Source: Clostridium bowmanii (GTDB taxonomy: Bacteria; Bacillota; Clostridia; Clostridiales; Clostridiaceae). From it: a stretch of 64,000 bases of DNA. Numbering within the stretch: position 1 is the first letter of the stretch; each line of letters starts with the position of its first letter. Made by a program: the position numbers and the translations under genes. Location of the stretch: contig NZ_JAHLDL010000013.1 in assembly GCF_018861315.1 (NCBI RefSeq), positions 59,385-123,384 on the forward strand, written 5' to 3'. Positions 18,488-27,036 of the stretch are shown one piece after another. The notes beneath the pieces were generated by a model. The model was not told the origin of the DNA, searched no databases, and worked only from the letters and a program-made list of their open reading frames with translations.

Positions 18488-19267
18488 CTAGCCAATCTGT
18501 ATTGAGGTCATAGACATGGAACTATGTTGTATCCCCTTATATATAAACCTAACTTCATCTGATTCTTCTTGCAGTCCCGCTATATAAAGTAATGGTAAAT
18601 AATGCTCTGCAGTTGGTACAGATAATTTAGCAGCTTTAGTTAATTTTTCATAGAATATAATATTTTCATGTTTTCTATTTACAATAGCTTCCGAAATATA
18701 ATCATCAAATTCTGTTGCTCAGTCAAATGGTGCTGCATCCATATCATAATTCATAATTCATAATTCTTAAGTTATGCACTATATCTCCACTTCCTATTAT
18801 TAAAATTCCTTTTTCACGAAGCGCAGATAATTTTTTGCCCAAGTTATAGTGATACTTTTCATCACCTTGTCTATTTAAACTCATTTGAAATACAGGGATA
18901 TCCGCTTTGGGATACATATGCGTTAATACAGACCAAGCACCATGATCTAGCCCCCATTTATCAGTGAGTTTAACCTTATAATCCACAAGTTCTTCTGCAG
19001 CCATCTCAGCATACTTTTTAGCACCAGTTGGGCTATATTTTATATTGTATAGTTCCTGTTGAAACCCATAAAAATCGTAAATCTGTTTAGGTCATCAGCT
19101 GTAATGTAAGTACCATCTGTCTCCCAGTGAGCAGAAATCACTAAAATTGCTTCTGGCTTTGGTATATTCTCTATGGATTTACAAATAGCCTCCGTATAAG
19201 AATTGTCTAAAATTGCATTCATTGGACTACCATGTCCAATAAATATTACAGGCATTTTTTTATTCAT
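18488..19267 (-). pseudogene. Broken LigB/DODA-type extradiol dioxygenase
   Basis: The three reading-frame pieces together spell a complete aromatic-ring dioxygenase of the 4,5-DOPA/YgiD type. The N-terminal FIGHGSPMNA and VISAHWETDGT carry metal histidines, the middle has DHGAWSVLTHMYP, and the end has AEHYLPLLYIAGLQ. Three lesions are visible. A frameshift lies near 19075 and splits the IYDFYGF segment. A third copy of the 7-bp unit GAATTAT at about 18746-18766 shifts the frame. A TGA near 18720 replaces the tryptophan of PFDWATEFD. Removing one 7-bp copy restores the frame exactly. The gene is dead but recent. Confidence 0.85.
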
Positions 19268-19480
19268 TTATAATTGCCTCCTCATATTCTAACTATCTTG
19301 TTTATCAAGTGAAAATTGTAATTAATTTCATATACTCAGTGTATCACAAATGAATTTTTTTCACCTGGATTAACATATATTAAAAAAGCTCTTGAGAAAC
19401 CAACAACTTAGATGATTACTAATTTTAATTTACTTTCCTATAATAGTTCTGTGGGTTTCATCCCTTTCATCATTAATTAC

Positions 19481-19585
19481 TTATTTCTGTATCATCAGTT
19501 CACTCTCCCTAGAAAATTTATGCAGTGTGAACCACAATTTCATATATAAATGCCCCTCAAATGAGGATTTAATAGTCAAAGTCAT
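19481..19585 (-). CDS. Possible very small protein or remnant
   Basis: A 34-residue frame starts at an ATG preceded by AAAGGTGGT and reads MTLTIKSSFEGHLYMKLWF and onward. I recognise no family, and it may be a gene remnant. The stretch 19268-19763 otherwise holds only the feo promoter and Fur box at its right end. Confidence 0.25.
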   Translation of the reverse strand: MTLTIKSSFEGHLYMKLWFTLHKFSRESELMIQK

Positions 19586-19679
19586 TTTTCTACCACCTTT
19601 AAAAAATATGTAGGTACTTCTCCTAATGGATATAGAAAACGTACCCGACAATAAATTATTAAATTTCATTATCAAACTA

Positions 19680-19708
19680 TTGACAATTTCATTTGAAAAT
19701 GATACTCT
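19680..19708 (+). promoter_or_regulatory. Promoter of the feo operon
   Basis: TTGACA at 19680-19685 and TACTCT at 19703-19708 are 17 bases apart, followed by feoA at 19764. The -10 box lies inside the Fur box. Confidence 0.7.
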
Positions 19709-19713
19709 TTATC
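19695..19713. promoter_or_regulatory. Fur box over the feoA promoter
   Basis: GAAAATGATACTCTTTATC matches the classical 19-base Fur consensus at 16 positions and covers the -10 region. Iron-loaded Fur bound here would block transcription. Confidence 0.8.
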
Positions 19714-19763
19714 AATAAGAAGTAAATTAGTGGGCTGGCTACAAGAGAGGGTGGTGATGTATC

Positions 19764-19973
19764 ATGTTATTATCAAAAGCAAAGATCGGTGATACTTTTA
19801 ATATTAAACAAGTTGAAGGTAAAGAAAAGGTTAAAAAATTTCTTTTTACTTTAGGATGCTTTGAAGGTGAAGAAATCACTCTTATTTCCAAAATTGCAGG
19901 AAACTACGTTATAAATATTAAAGATAGTAGATATGCCCTTGATGAAAATATGGCAAAATCTATTACGATATAG
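19764..19973 (+). CDS. feoA: Ferrous iron transport protein A
   Basis: A 69-residue SH3-like cytoplasmic protein that assists FeoB in Fe(II) uptake. The length and the ending NYVINIKDSRYALDENMAKSI match the family, with its short beta-barrel layout. It lies under a Fur-controlled promoter and is followed by a hairpin, then feoB 134 bases further on. Upstream reads GAGAGGGTGGTGATG, giving a good ribosome binding site. Confidence 0.9.
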   Translation: MLLSKAKIGDTFNIKQVEGKEKVKKFLFTLGCFEGEEITLISKIAGNYVINIKDSRYALDENMAKSITI

Positions 19974-20015
19974 ACAAAACATATAAGTTAATTTTTCATT
20001 TAGTATTACATCAAT

Positions 20016-20040
20016 AATATGCTAGAAGTTATAGCATATT
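20016..20040 (+). terminator. Hairpin between feoA and feoB
   Basis: AATATGCTA and TAGCATATT form a 9-bp stem followed by ATTTTTG. It could reduce read-through from feoA into feoB, which has its own Fur-like site downstream. Confidence 0.6.
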
Positions 20041-20057
20041 ATTTTTGCTCAGTGATT

Positions 20058-20076
20058 GATAATGATTATTAATATT
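20058..20076. promoter_or_regulatory. Second Fur-like box before feoB
   Basis: GATAATGATTATTAATATT shares 15 of 19 positions with the Fur consensus, with the strong GATAATGAT half intact. It suggests separate iron control of feoB. Confidence 0.6.
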
Positions 20077-20107
20077 AAATGAATTTACATATGAGGAGGG
20101 GTTTACT

Positions 20108-22054
20108 ATAAAAATAGCATTAGCAGGCAATCCAAATTCAGGGAAAACTACGCTATACAATGGAATTACAGGAAAATCAGAGCATGTAGGGAACTGGTCT
20201 GGTGTTACTGTATCAAAAAAGGAATCATATCTTAAAAAAAAATATAATTCCAAGAATCTTGATGTTAAAGTGGTTGACCTTCCAGGTACATATTCGATTT
20301 CACCATTTACTGGTGAAGAAGAAATTACTAGAAACTTTATCCTAGAAGAAGCACCAGATGTAATCATTAATATAGTTGATGGTGCTAACGTTAGTAGAAG
20401 TCTATTTTTTACAACTCAACTCCTAGAACTGGGTATTCCAGTAGTCATTGCTCTTAATAAAAATGACATTATATCTAAAAGAGGAGATGTTATAGACCAA
20501 CACCTTTTAAGTACTGCATTAAACTGCAAAGTTGTTGGGACGATTGCCACCTCTGAGGATGGATTATTAAATTTGATTAATGAAGCTGTTAAACTAGGTC
20601 AAGAGAAGAAACTTCAAATTGCACCAGTTTTTGCAGATAGTGATTCTGATAAGGCAAGACAAAAGTTTGTAGATGGGATCGTCATGAAGTGTCAAGTCAA
20701 GAAAAGAGATGCTAGCAAGATAACATTCTCTGATAAAGTAGATAGAGTTGTGGCACATAAATGGTTAGGTCTGCCTATATTTTTTCTTATAATGTGGGCG
20801 GTATTCGCATTTTCAATCCAAGGACTAGGTGGATATCTATCAGGTTACTTTAATGATGTAGTTTTCGGAGAAATTGTTCCAAACGCAGCAAATGCTTTTT
20901 TAGGAGGACTTGGAGTTAGTTCTCTACTTCAAGCACTTATAGTAGATGGTGCTATTGGTGGTGTTGGAGCTGTTGTGGGATTTTTACCTCTAGTTATGGT
21001 ATTATTCTTTTGCTTATCACTGCTTGAAGACTGTGGATATATGGCTAGAGTAGCCGTAGTAATGGATCGATTTTTCAAAAAGATAGGATTATCCGGAAAA
21101 TCTATTATACCAATGATTGTAGGTTCTGGTTGTGCTATTCCGGGTGTTATGGCAACGAGAACCATAGAAGATGTTAGTGAAAGGAGAATGACCACAATTC
21201 TTACTCCTTTTGTACCTTGCGGTGCTAAACTCCCAATTATAGCACTGTTTGTAGCTGTATTTTTCCCCAATAATTCTTGGGTTGGACCTAGTATGTATAT
21301 CATTGCAATTACAGTTATTGTACTTGGAGGACTTTTACTTAAGAAAATTTTTGTATGGGACAACACATCTCAATTTATTATGGAACTTCCAGATTATAAA
21401 TTACCTAGTTTAAAATATGCTTTTATTCAAATGATGGACAAAGCTAAAGCTTTTATTTATAAAGCTGGAACAATTGTTCTTGTGTGTAACACATTGGTAT
21501 GGTTTTCACAGGCATATAGCTGGAATCTTACTCCTGTAGTAGATCAGCATTCAAGTATACTTGCTTCAATCGGGACGGTAATTTCTCCAATTTTTATTCC
21601 TCTTGGATTTGTTGGATGGCAGCTTGCAGCTGCAGCAATAACTGGTTTTATTGCAAAAGAAAATATTGTTGCTACCTTTGCTGTACTACTTGCTGTGACT
21701 TCAGAACAGGCATTACATTTGCCTGGAGGTGTATTAACACAATTTTTTACACCAGTGACTGCTTTTGCGTACCTTGTGTTTAATTTATTTACCCCTCCTT
21801 GCTTTGCAGCAATTGGAGCTATGAATTCCGAAATGGGTTCAAAAAAATGGCTATTTAAAGCTCTGGGATTTCAATTTGGTGTTGGATACACTTTGGCTAT
21901 GCTAGTAAACCAAATTGGGTCACTTATAGTATACGGTAAACCAGCATCAGGTTTTATACCAGCAATAGGGATAGCTATTATTATTGCAATTTACCTTGTT
22001 ATAACCATTAGAAGAGCGGATTCTAAACGTGTGCTGTTAGGAGTTGAAATGTAG
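20108..22054 (+). CDS. feoB: Ferrous iron transporter FeoB with apparent ATA start
   Basis: A GTP-driven Fe(II) importer of about 648 residues. The N-terminal G domain has GNPNSGKT at 7-14, DLPG near 57-60 and NKND. The membrane core has GSGCAIPGVMATR and a C-terminal FTPPCFAAIG. The family alignment puts residue 1 at 20108, seven to eight bases after GAGGAGGGG, but the codon there is ATA. No ATG, GTG or TTG occurs in frame before the GTG at 20270, which would lose the P-loop. Either AUA is used or the start codon has been lost. A small Cys-rich partner follows directly. Confidence 0.85.
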   Translation: MKIALAGNPNSGKTTLYNGITGKSEHVGNWSGVTVSKKESYLKKKYNSKNLDVKVVDLPGTYSISPFTGEEEITRNFILEEAPDVIINIVDGANVSRSLFFTTQLLELGIPVVIALNKNDIISKRGDVIDQHLLSTALNCKVVGTIATSEDGLLNLINEAVKLGQEKKLQIAPVFADSDSDKARQKFVDGIVMKCQVKKRDASKITFSDKVDRVVAHKWLGLPIFFLIMWAVFAFSIQGLGGYLSGYFNDVVFGEIVPNAANAFLGGLGVSSLLQALIVDGAIGGVGAVVGFLPLVMVLFFCLSLLEDCGYMARVAVVMDRFFKKIGLSGKSIIPMIVGSGCAIPGVMATRTIEDVSERRMTTILTPFVPCGAKLPIIALFVAVFFPNNSWVGPSMYIIAITVIVLGGLLLKKIFVWDNTSQFIMELPDYKLPSLKYAFIQMMDKAKAFIYKAGTIVLVCNTLVWFSQAYSWNLTPVVDQHSSILASIGTVISPIFIPLGFVGWQLAAAAITGFIAKENIVATFAVLLAVTSEQALHLPGGVLTQFFTPVTAFAYLVFNLFTPPCFAAIGAMNSEMGSKKWLFKALGFQFGVGYTLAMLVNQIGSLIVYGKPASGFIPAIGIAIIIAIYLVITIRRADSKRVLLGVEM

Positions 22055-22055
22055 T

Positions 22056-22205
22056 ATGGTAAATATAATAGTTGGTTTGGTTTTTGCAAGTATTATAATA
22101 TTAGCTATTAGAAAAGTTTATAAAGATACTAAAAATAATAAATGCAGTTGTGGCAGCAGTTGCGGAAAAAGTTGTTCAGATAAAAGTAAGTGCAACAAAC
22201 ACTAA
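22056..22205 (+). CDS. FeoB-associated Cys-rich membrane protein
   Basis: A 49-residue protein starting one base after the feoB stop. It has one N-terminal helix (VNIIVGLVFASIIILAIRKV) and a tail with six cysteines in the pattern CSCGSSCGKSC...C. This matches the small FeoB-associated family of Firmicutes, thought to help iron delivery in place of FeoC. It completes the feo operon and is followed by a strong terminator. Confidence 0.85.
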   Translation: MVNIIVGLVFASIIILAIRKVYKDTKNNKCSCGSSCGKSCSDKSKCNKH

Positions 22206-22219
22206 TAGCATACGTGCAT

Positions 22220-22266
22220 AAAAGAGGCTATACATCAAAATATTGATTTGATGTATAGCCTCTTTT
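22220..22266. terminator. Strong bidirectional terminator after the feo operon
   Basis: A perfect 20-bp stem (22220-22239 with 22247-22266) has A/T runs at both ends. It separates the plus-strand feo operon from the convergent NYN-domain gene. Confidence 0.9.
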
Positions 22267-22271
22267 ACGTT

Positions 22272-23024
22272 TTATTCTTTATTTCTAATATACTTAAGGC
22301 TTATACTAGGATTGCTAGTTTTTGTTGATCTAATCTCAAACTGATTTAAAGATGCTACAAATGGTGTAAGTTTTGTATAACCATAATTTCTTGTATCAAA
22401 ATCCGGATATCTCTTATTAAGAGTACTACCTAATTCTCCTAAAAATGCCCATCCATCTTCATCTGAAATCTCTGTTATAATAGTTTTGATAGCCTCCACT
22501 AATTTTTGAGAAGTTATCATGCTACTTTTTGATTCTTCTTGTATTGGTAATCCTTTTATGCTAATGGTTTCAGTATTTTTTGCGGCCATTGAAGCTAATA
22601 CTTCAAGATATTTAAACTTCTCACAAGCTGAGATAAAAGGTGTAGGTGTTTTCTTTTCCCCCATACCAATAACATACATACCAGCTTCGCGAAGTCTTGC
22701 TGCCAGTTTAGTAAAATCACTATCACTAGACACAATGCAGAACCCATCTACATTTTTTGAATAGAGTATGTCCATGGCATCAATTATAAGAGCTGCATCC
22801 GTTGAATTTTTGCCTGTGGTATAACTATACTGTTGTATTGGACTAATGGAATAATTAAGCAATACATTCTTCCATGAAGCCAATTGAGGCTTGGTCCAAT
22901 CTCCATAAATCCTTTTATAAGTAGGTGTTCCATGATTTGAAATTTCGTCAATTATATACTTTATATACTTATCAGATACATTGTCAGCATCAATCAGAAC
23001 TGCAATTTTTTTATCTTTTTCCAT
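22272..23024 (-). CDS. NYN-domain (LabA/DUF88-like) protein with OST-HTH domain
   Basis: A 250-residue protein. The N-terminal NYN (PIN-like) nuclease fold begins KKIAVLIDADNVSDKY, with acidic metal-site residues D12 and D14. It continues with KNSTDAALIIDAMDILY and GFCIVSSDSDFTKLAARLRE, which carry further conserved aspartates. The C-terminal 75 residues form an OST-HTH/LOTUS-like RNA-binding domain. It may cleave or bind RNA, but this is inferred from the fold. The ATG at 23024 follows GGAG by six bases. Confidence 0.85.
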   Translation of the reverse strand: MEKDKKIAVLIDADNVSDKYIKYIIDEISNHGTPTYKRIYGDWTKPQLASWKNVLLNYSISPIQQYSYTTGKNSTDAALIIDAMDILYSKNVDGFCIVSSDSDFTKLAARLREAGMYVIGMGEKKTPTPFISACEKFKYLEVLASMAAKNTETISIKGLPIQEESKSSMITSQKLVEAIKTIITEISDEDGWAFLGELGSTLNKRYPDFDTRNYGYTKLTPFVASLNQFEIRSTKTSNPSISLKYIRNKE

Positions 23025-23370
23025 TTTTATCTCCTTCACGCCTTAATGTCTTTAGATTCTTTTCCATAAATTTATTACCCTATACTTTAAAATAACATAC
23101 TATTCTATACAATTCTACAAAATCCTAAATATTCCTTCTAAATTCCAATAATTATTGTAATCATTCTCAATTCTGTCCATTATATTATAAATAAAATCAA
23201 ATCTACCCCATAGTTAACTATAGTTAACATTTAACTTTATTTTCCATTCTCTTAATATCCCCTCTTTACACTCTTCCATTAATGTCAACATATATATTAT
23301 ACGTTATTTATTCTTTTGTCTATGCCCCTTTTTATAAACATCTAAGATATGAACTGTAAAATGGATATAA

Positions 23371-23398
23371 AAAAACACCTGTGTTAACAGATGTTTTT
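23371..23398. terminator. Hairpin downstream of the haem-pattern membrane protein
   Basis: AAAAACACCTGT and ACAGATGTTTTT form a 12-bp stem with one wobble and a GTTA loop. It terminates the minus-strand gene ending at 23429. The remainder of 23040-23370 shows no feature. Confidence 0.65.
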
Positions 23399-23428
23399 AT
23401 AAAATTCTCTAACAATCATTTTTTTCAC

Positions 23429-23839
23429 CTATAAAATATGAATAAATATAGCTACTATCAACGAAAATGCTAGTACACGATGCACTTTAAGCCACATTCC
23501 TTTATAATTTTTATTTATATAGGCACCATAAACTCCTAAACTGAAAATGCTAGCCATAATTAGGGCTGCAATTATTCCAGTTATACTAATGCGATTAGAT
23601 GAAAGTGCAATGAAAAAGTGAGTCAATACAGATACTACAGCTATTGTTCCTGCCAATTTATGATTTTTAACAATTAACCTCATTACTTTTCTATAAATAT
23701 CAACTAATTGTTTTTTTTCTTTTCCCAATTTATTAATATATTTTTTATTGATATATTTTACAAAAAAGTTTAAAATGGCTAGCCCAAAACTTATAGCAGT
23801 TACCCATCCTAAAAGTTCTATTAAATCCCCAGTTCTCAT
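23429..23839 (-). CDS. Four-helix membrane protein with bis-histidine haem pattern
   Basis: A 136-residue protein with four hydrophobic helices. Histidines H60 and H74 lie in one helix and H120 and H134 in another, each pair 14 apart. This is the classic arrangement for two b-haems stacked across the membrane in ferric reductase and b-type cytochromes. I therefore infer a small membrane cytochrome. Its place between iron uptake genes and a metal ATPase supports an electron-transfer or metal-reduction role, but no partner reductase is adjacent. Confidence 0.65.
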   Translation of the reverse strand: MRTGDLIELLGWVTAISFGLAILNFFVKYINKKYINKLGKEKKQLVDIYRKVMRLIVKNHKLAGTIAVVSVLTHFFIALSSNRISITGIIAALIMASIFSLGVYGAYINKNYKGMWLKVHRVLAFSLIVAIFIHIL

Positions 23840-23967
23840 AATATAAAATCCCCCTTATATGTTTTGTATTTGTCTTTTTTAATAATACTACAAGTTATTG
23901 TATTTTGTAAATTTTTATTCATAATTTTCAATATAGTTCATTCAAAATAATTATTACTTTTAAAATT

Positions 23968-26514
23968 CTATTTTCCTTTTTTTATGTGTTTTATCCCCTT
24001 TATAATTTCATACCAAATAACTGAAGCTATTGATATGAGCGCTGCTAGTATAAACTGATTTAAAGATAGTGGTGCAAGTTTCAAAAATTCACTGAGGGGA
24101 GTATATAGTATTACTGCAAGCCCTACCATTGTTCCTAAACTAACACCCCACATAACCTTGTCCTTTTTTAGCTTTGCAAAGGATTGTACTGCATAATCAG
24201 TATTTGAACTATTAACTTGGACCAATAATACATTTGCTATTAATATAATAGTTAGTCCCATCGCCCTTGCAAGAGGTGCATTGTTTGGAGAATCATTTAA
24301 GAATAACAAATACGTTCCAAAAGATGCTCCAAATACCACAAGTCCTTGCATAACACTTTTAAAAAGTGTTTTTCCTGTTAATAGTTTTTCATTTGGATCC
24401 CGTGGCGCCCTTTGCATAATATCTCTTTCTGCTGGCTGACGTTCCAGTACTATTGAGCAAGTAGGATCAATTACAAGTTCAAGTAAAACAACGTGTAGTG
24501 GAAGTAGCAAAAGACTTTTAGGGCTTATTCCCATAAGTGGAGCAAGTAGTGCTGCAAATGCAATAGGAATATGAATAGTGAACACATATCCAACTGCTTT
24601 TCTTATGTTATCGTAAATTCTTCTACCATCTTTTATAGTGTCAACAATAGTAGAAAAGTTATCATCAAGTAGAATTATATCTGCTGCTTCTCTCGAAACT
24701 TCTGAACCACGTTTACCCATAGCAATCCCAATATCTGAATATTTAAGAGCAGGGGCATCATTAACACCATCACCGGTCATTGCTACTATTTCACCATTTT
24801 TCTTAAAAGCCTTAACTATTCTCATTTTATGTTCCGGTATAACTCTAGAGAATATGCTTACATTTTTAACTTTTTCGCAAAGCTCATCATCACTCATTTT
24901 GTTAAGCTCATCACCAGTGATTATTTTATCACTGTTTGGCATACTAATTTTCTTTGCGATAGAACTAGCAGTTATTCCATTATCCCCTGTTATCATAACT
25001 ACACGTACACCAGCTTTGCTGCAAATTTCAATATCCTCTTTTACAGATTCTCTTGGAGGATCAACAAGTCCCACCATTCCACAAAGCTTTAGGGTACATT
25101 CATTAAGTGTATTTGGTATATCATTTGTACTATTTAGCATCATTTGTCCAACAGCAATGACACGAAGTCCAAGCCTGGACATCTCCACTACCTTATCTTC
25201 AGCTGTATTTCTTTCCTCGTCTGATAAGTTGCATATTGTTAAAATATGCTCAGGTGATCCCTTTGCTGTAACTACAACAGTATCCCCATTTTTCCAAACG
25301 TTAGCCATCATTTTTGCTTCATTGGTAAATGCAAATTCTTTAACTAACTCTCCACCAAAAAGAATATCTCTTGTTATTCCTTGCTTTTCGCAATAAGATA
25401 TTATCGCCTTTTCCATAGGATCATAGGCATCGGATTTACAACCCATACCCATTATTTTCGTAAGTTCACTAATGTCACTAGTTAAGCTCCAAGTATCTGT
25501 AACTGTCATTTTGTTCATTGTTATTGTACCTGTTTTATCAACACAAAGAACAGAAACAGCACCTAATGTTTCTACAGATGGTAACTTTCTAACAAGAGAT
25601 TTATTTTTAGCAAGTCTCCAAGCCCCCATTGATAAAAACACGGTTAAAATCACTGGGAATTCTTCTGGTATCATTGCCATAGCAAGGGTTACTCCTGATA
25701 AAATACTTTCTATAATTCTATCCCTAAACATGTGATCCGGTATATTCAAATACGTAATAAGACCAACAAAAATGAATAAAACAGCTGCAATTCCTGCACA
25801 CAGTTTTACTAATTTGCCGGTTTGCTTTTGAAGAAGCGTTGGATTTTCAGGCGCAGACACAATATTTTTGCCTATTTTACCATACTGCGTTATTGCTCCT
25901 ATTTTATCTACTAATATAGTAGCTGTACCCTGTGTTACAAGGGTTCCTGTGTAGCAATAATCTGAGCGCCAATAATCAGTACTGTAGATATCCCTATCTT
26001 CCGTATTAATCTTCCATACACCCTCAGCCTCTCCTGTAAGGGATGATTCATCGATACAAAGAGTGCTTACTTTTATAACTATACCATCAGCAGGGACTTT
26101 AACCCCTTCAGCGATATACATTATATCCCCAGGCACTAAATCTGAACTATTAATTATTTTGTCTATCCCATCACGAAGTACTGTGATGTGAGGAGCTGAT
26201 AAATCTTTTAATGCATTTAATGTTTTATCAGTTTTCCACTCTTGAATTACCTCAATACTAATAATTCCAACTACGAAAATAAGCATAATAGAACCATCTT
26301 TAGGTTCTCCTAGAATGAAATAAATTACCGCTGCCACAATTAACAGTAAAAACATTGGCTCGCTAATAACCTTCAAAATTTTGTGGAAAAAGCTTTCCTT
26401 TTTTTTAGCTACAAGTTCATTTTTACCAAATTTCACTTGGAGCTTCTTTGCTTCCAGTGTAGTAAGCCCTTGTAGTTCTGTAATTTGTTCTTTTTTGCTT
26501 TGTTGCTTAGTCAT
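23968..26514 (-). CDS. P-type cation-transporting ATPase (P2-like)
   Basis: An 848-residue ion pump. It has an N-terminal cation-ATPase domain, the SLTGEAEG actuator loop near 158, the phosphorylation site DKTGT (D326), TGDGVNDAPAL in the hinge, and about ten helices. The overall build is that of Ca-type P2 pumps. However, the ion-binding helix 4 reads PEEFP (283-287) where calcium pumps usually show PEGLP, so the ion is uncertain. A probable metal riboswitch with terminator precedes it, suggesting export of a transition metal. ATG follows GGAGG. Confidence 0.9.
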   Translation of the reverse strand: MTKQQSKKEQITELQGLTTLEAKKLQVKFGKNELVAKKKESFFHKILKVISEPMFLLLIVAAVIYFILGEPKDGSIMLIFVVGIISIEVIQEWKTDKTLNALKDLSAPHITVLRDGIDKIINSSDLVPGDIMYIAEGVKVPADGIVIKVSTLCIDESSLTGEAEGVWKINTEDRDIYSTDYWRSDYCYTGTLVTQGTATILVDKIGAITQYGKIGKNIVSAPENPTLLQKQTGKLVKLCAGIAAVLFIFVGLITYLNIPDHMFRDRIIESILSGVTLAMAMIPEEFPVILTVFLSMGAWRLAKNKSLVRKLPSVETLGAVSVLCVDKTGTITMNKMTVTDTWSLTSDISELTKIMGMGCKSDAYDPMEKAIISYCEKQGITRDILFGGELVKEFAFTNEAKMMANVWKNGDTVVVTAKGSPEHILTICNLSDEERNTAEDKVVEMSRLGLRVIAVGQMMLNSTNDIPNTLNECTLKLCGMVGLVDPPRESVKEDIEICSKAGVRVVMITGDNGITASSIAKKISMPNSDKIITGDELNKMSDDELCEKVKNVSIFSRVIPEHKMRIVKAFKKNGEIVAMTGDGVNDAPALKYSDIGIAMGKRGSEVSREAADIILLDDNFSTIVDTIKDGRRIYDNIRKAVGYVFTIHIPIAFAALLAPLMGISPKSLLLLPLHVVLLELVIDPTCSIVLERQPAERDIMQRAPRDPNEKLLTGKTLFKSVMQGLVVFGASFGTYLLFLNDSPNNAPLARAMGLTIILIANVLLVQVNSSNTDYAVQSFAKLKKDKVMWGVSLGTMVGLAVILYTPLSEFLKLAPLSLNQFILAALISIASVIWYEIIKGIKHIKKGK

Positions 26515-26603
26515 AAGTATTTCCTCCATATTTGCTTGTATAAAGCATATTTAGAATAACTCTATGGCATTACAATCTTCAGAGATGTCCTAAAAATGGG
26601 CAT

Positions 26604-26638
26604 AAAAAAACCCGTAGAACAATAAACTGTCCCACAGG
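26604..26638 (-). terminator. Riboswitch-linked terminator before the P-type ATPase
   Basis: On the minus strand CCTGTGGGACA pairs with TGTTCTACGGG (11 pairs including wobbles), and TTTTTTT follows. Its 5' arm contains the GGGACAG segment that closes the aptamer, so the two structures exclude each other. Confidence 0.75.
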
Positions 26639-26710
26639 TGTATAGTTTCAATCCTGTTGCCATTTGGCCCAGCCCCACGAACTTTTTAAGGTTCATCGCC
26701 TGCTCAGTTT
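26624..26710 (-). ncRNA. Probable metal riboswitch (NiCo/czcD-like) of the P-type ATPase
   Basis: The minus-strand leader folds with AAACTG (26705-26710) pairing to CAGTTT inside GGGACAGTTT (26624-26633). Enclosed are AGCAGGC, an ATGAAC/GTTCGT stem, a CTGGGCC/GGCAACAG stem and an ACAGG/CCTGT stem. A four-way junction with AGCAGGC and GGGACAG is what I recall of the NiCo (czcD) cobalt/nickel riboswitch. Closing the outer stem would break the overlapping terminator, giving an ON switch with metal. The exact class is unverified. Confidence 0.6.
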
Positions 26711-26749
26711 GTACTGTAGAATTAGATGCAGTGCAAAGAGATTCTCTTA

Positions 26750-26778
26750 AATTTAACACACATGGTACTTCTTGTCAA
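26750..26778 (-). promoter_or_regulatory. Promoter of the riboswitch-ATPase unit
   Basis: TTGACA (26773-26778) and TAAATT (26750-26755) are 17 bases apart on the minus strand, placed to start transcription just before the folded leader. Confidence 0.75.
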
Positions 26779-26844
26779 CATTTTTAGTTTTTTTCCATTT
26801 TTATAAGTTTATAGTATTTATTTTAATATATTGCCTTTAATGCT

Positions 26845-26883
26845 AAAAGGTGATACAAGCTAAATCAGCTTTTATCACCTTTT
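26845..26883. terminator. Terminator-like hairpin
   Basis: AAAAGGTGATA (26845-26855) pairs with TATCACCTTTT (26873-26883), with further AGCT pairing inside and T-rich flanks. It probably once ended the operon whose remnants lie at 27037-27301. Confidence 0.65.
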
Positions 26884-27036
26884 TTAAACTAAACTATTAA
26901 TATCTCTTACAGATTATCTTTCTATAATTGATACACCCATACCTATCTTCACAAAAGGTTCATTTACAATAGCAATCTCAATAACAATCTTTTAACAGCT
27001 ATTTATACGGATTTATATGTGATTTAGGGGTACAAT

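Noticed and set aside
20929..21366. A long antisense frame inside feoB
   Set aside because: It is a shadow of the FeoB membrane core, with low-complexity hydrophobic and Ser/Thr content typical of antisense reading.
24638..25396. A 252-codon frame antisense to the P-type ATPase
   Set aside because: The sense strand encodes clear P-type motifs. The antisense product is Ser/Leu/Ile-rich without a family.
26562..26759. A 65-codon frame on the minus strand before the P-type ATPase
   Set aside because: It runs through the riboswitch and terminator, and its composition reflects RNA stems. No ribosome binding site or family is visible.
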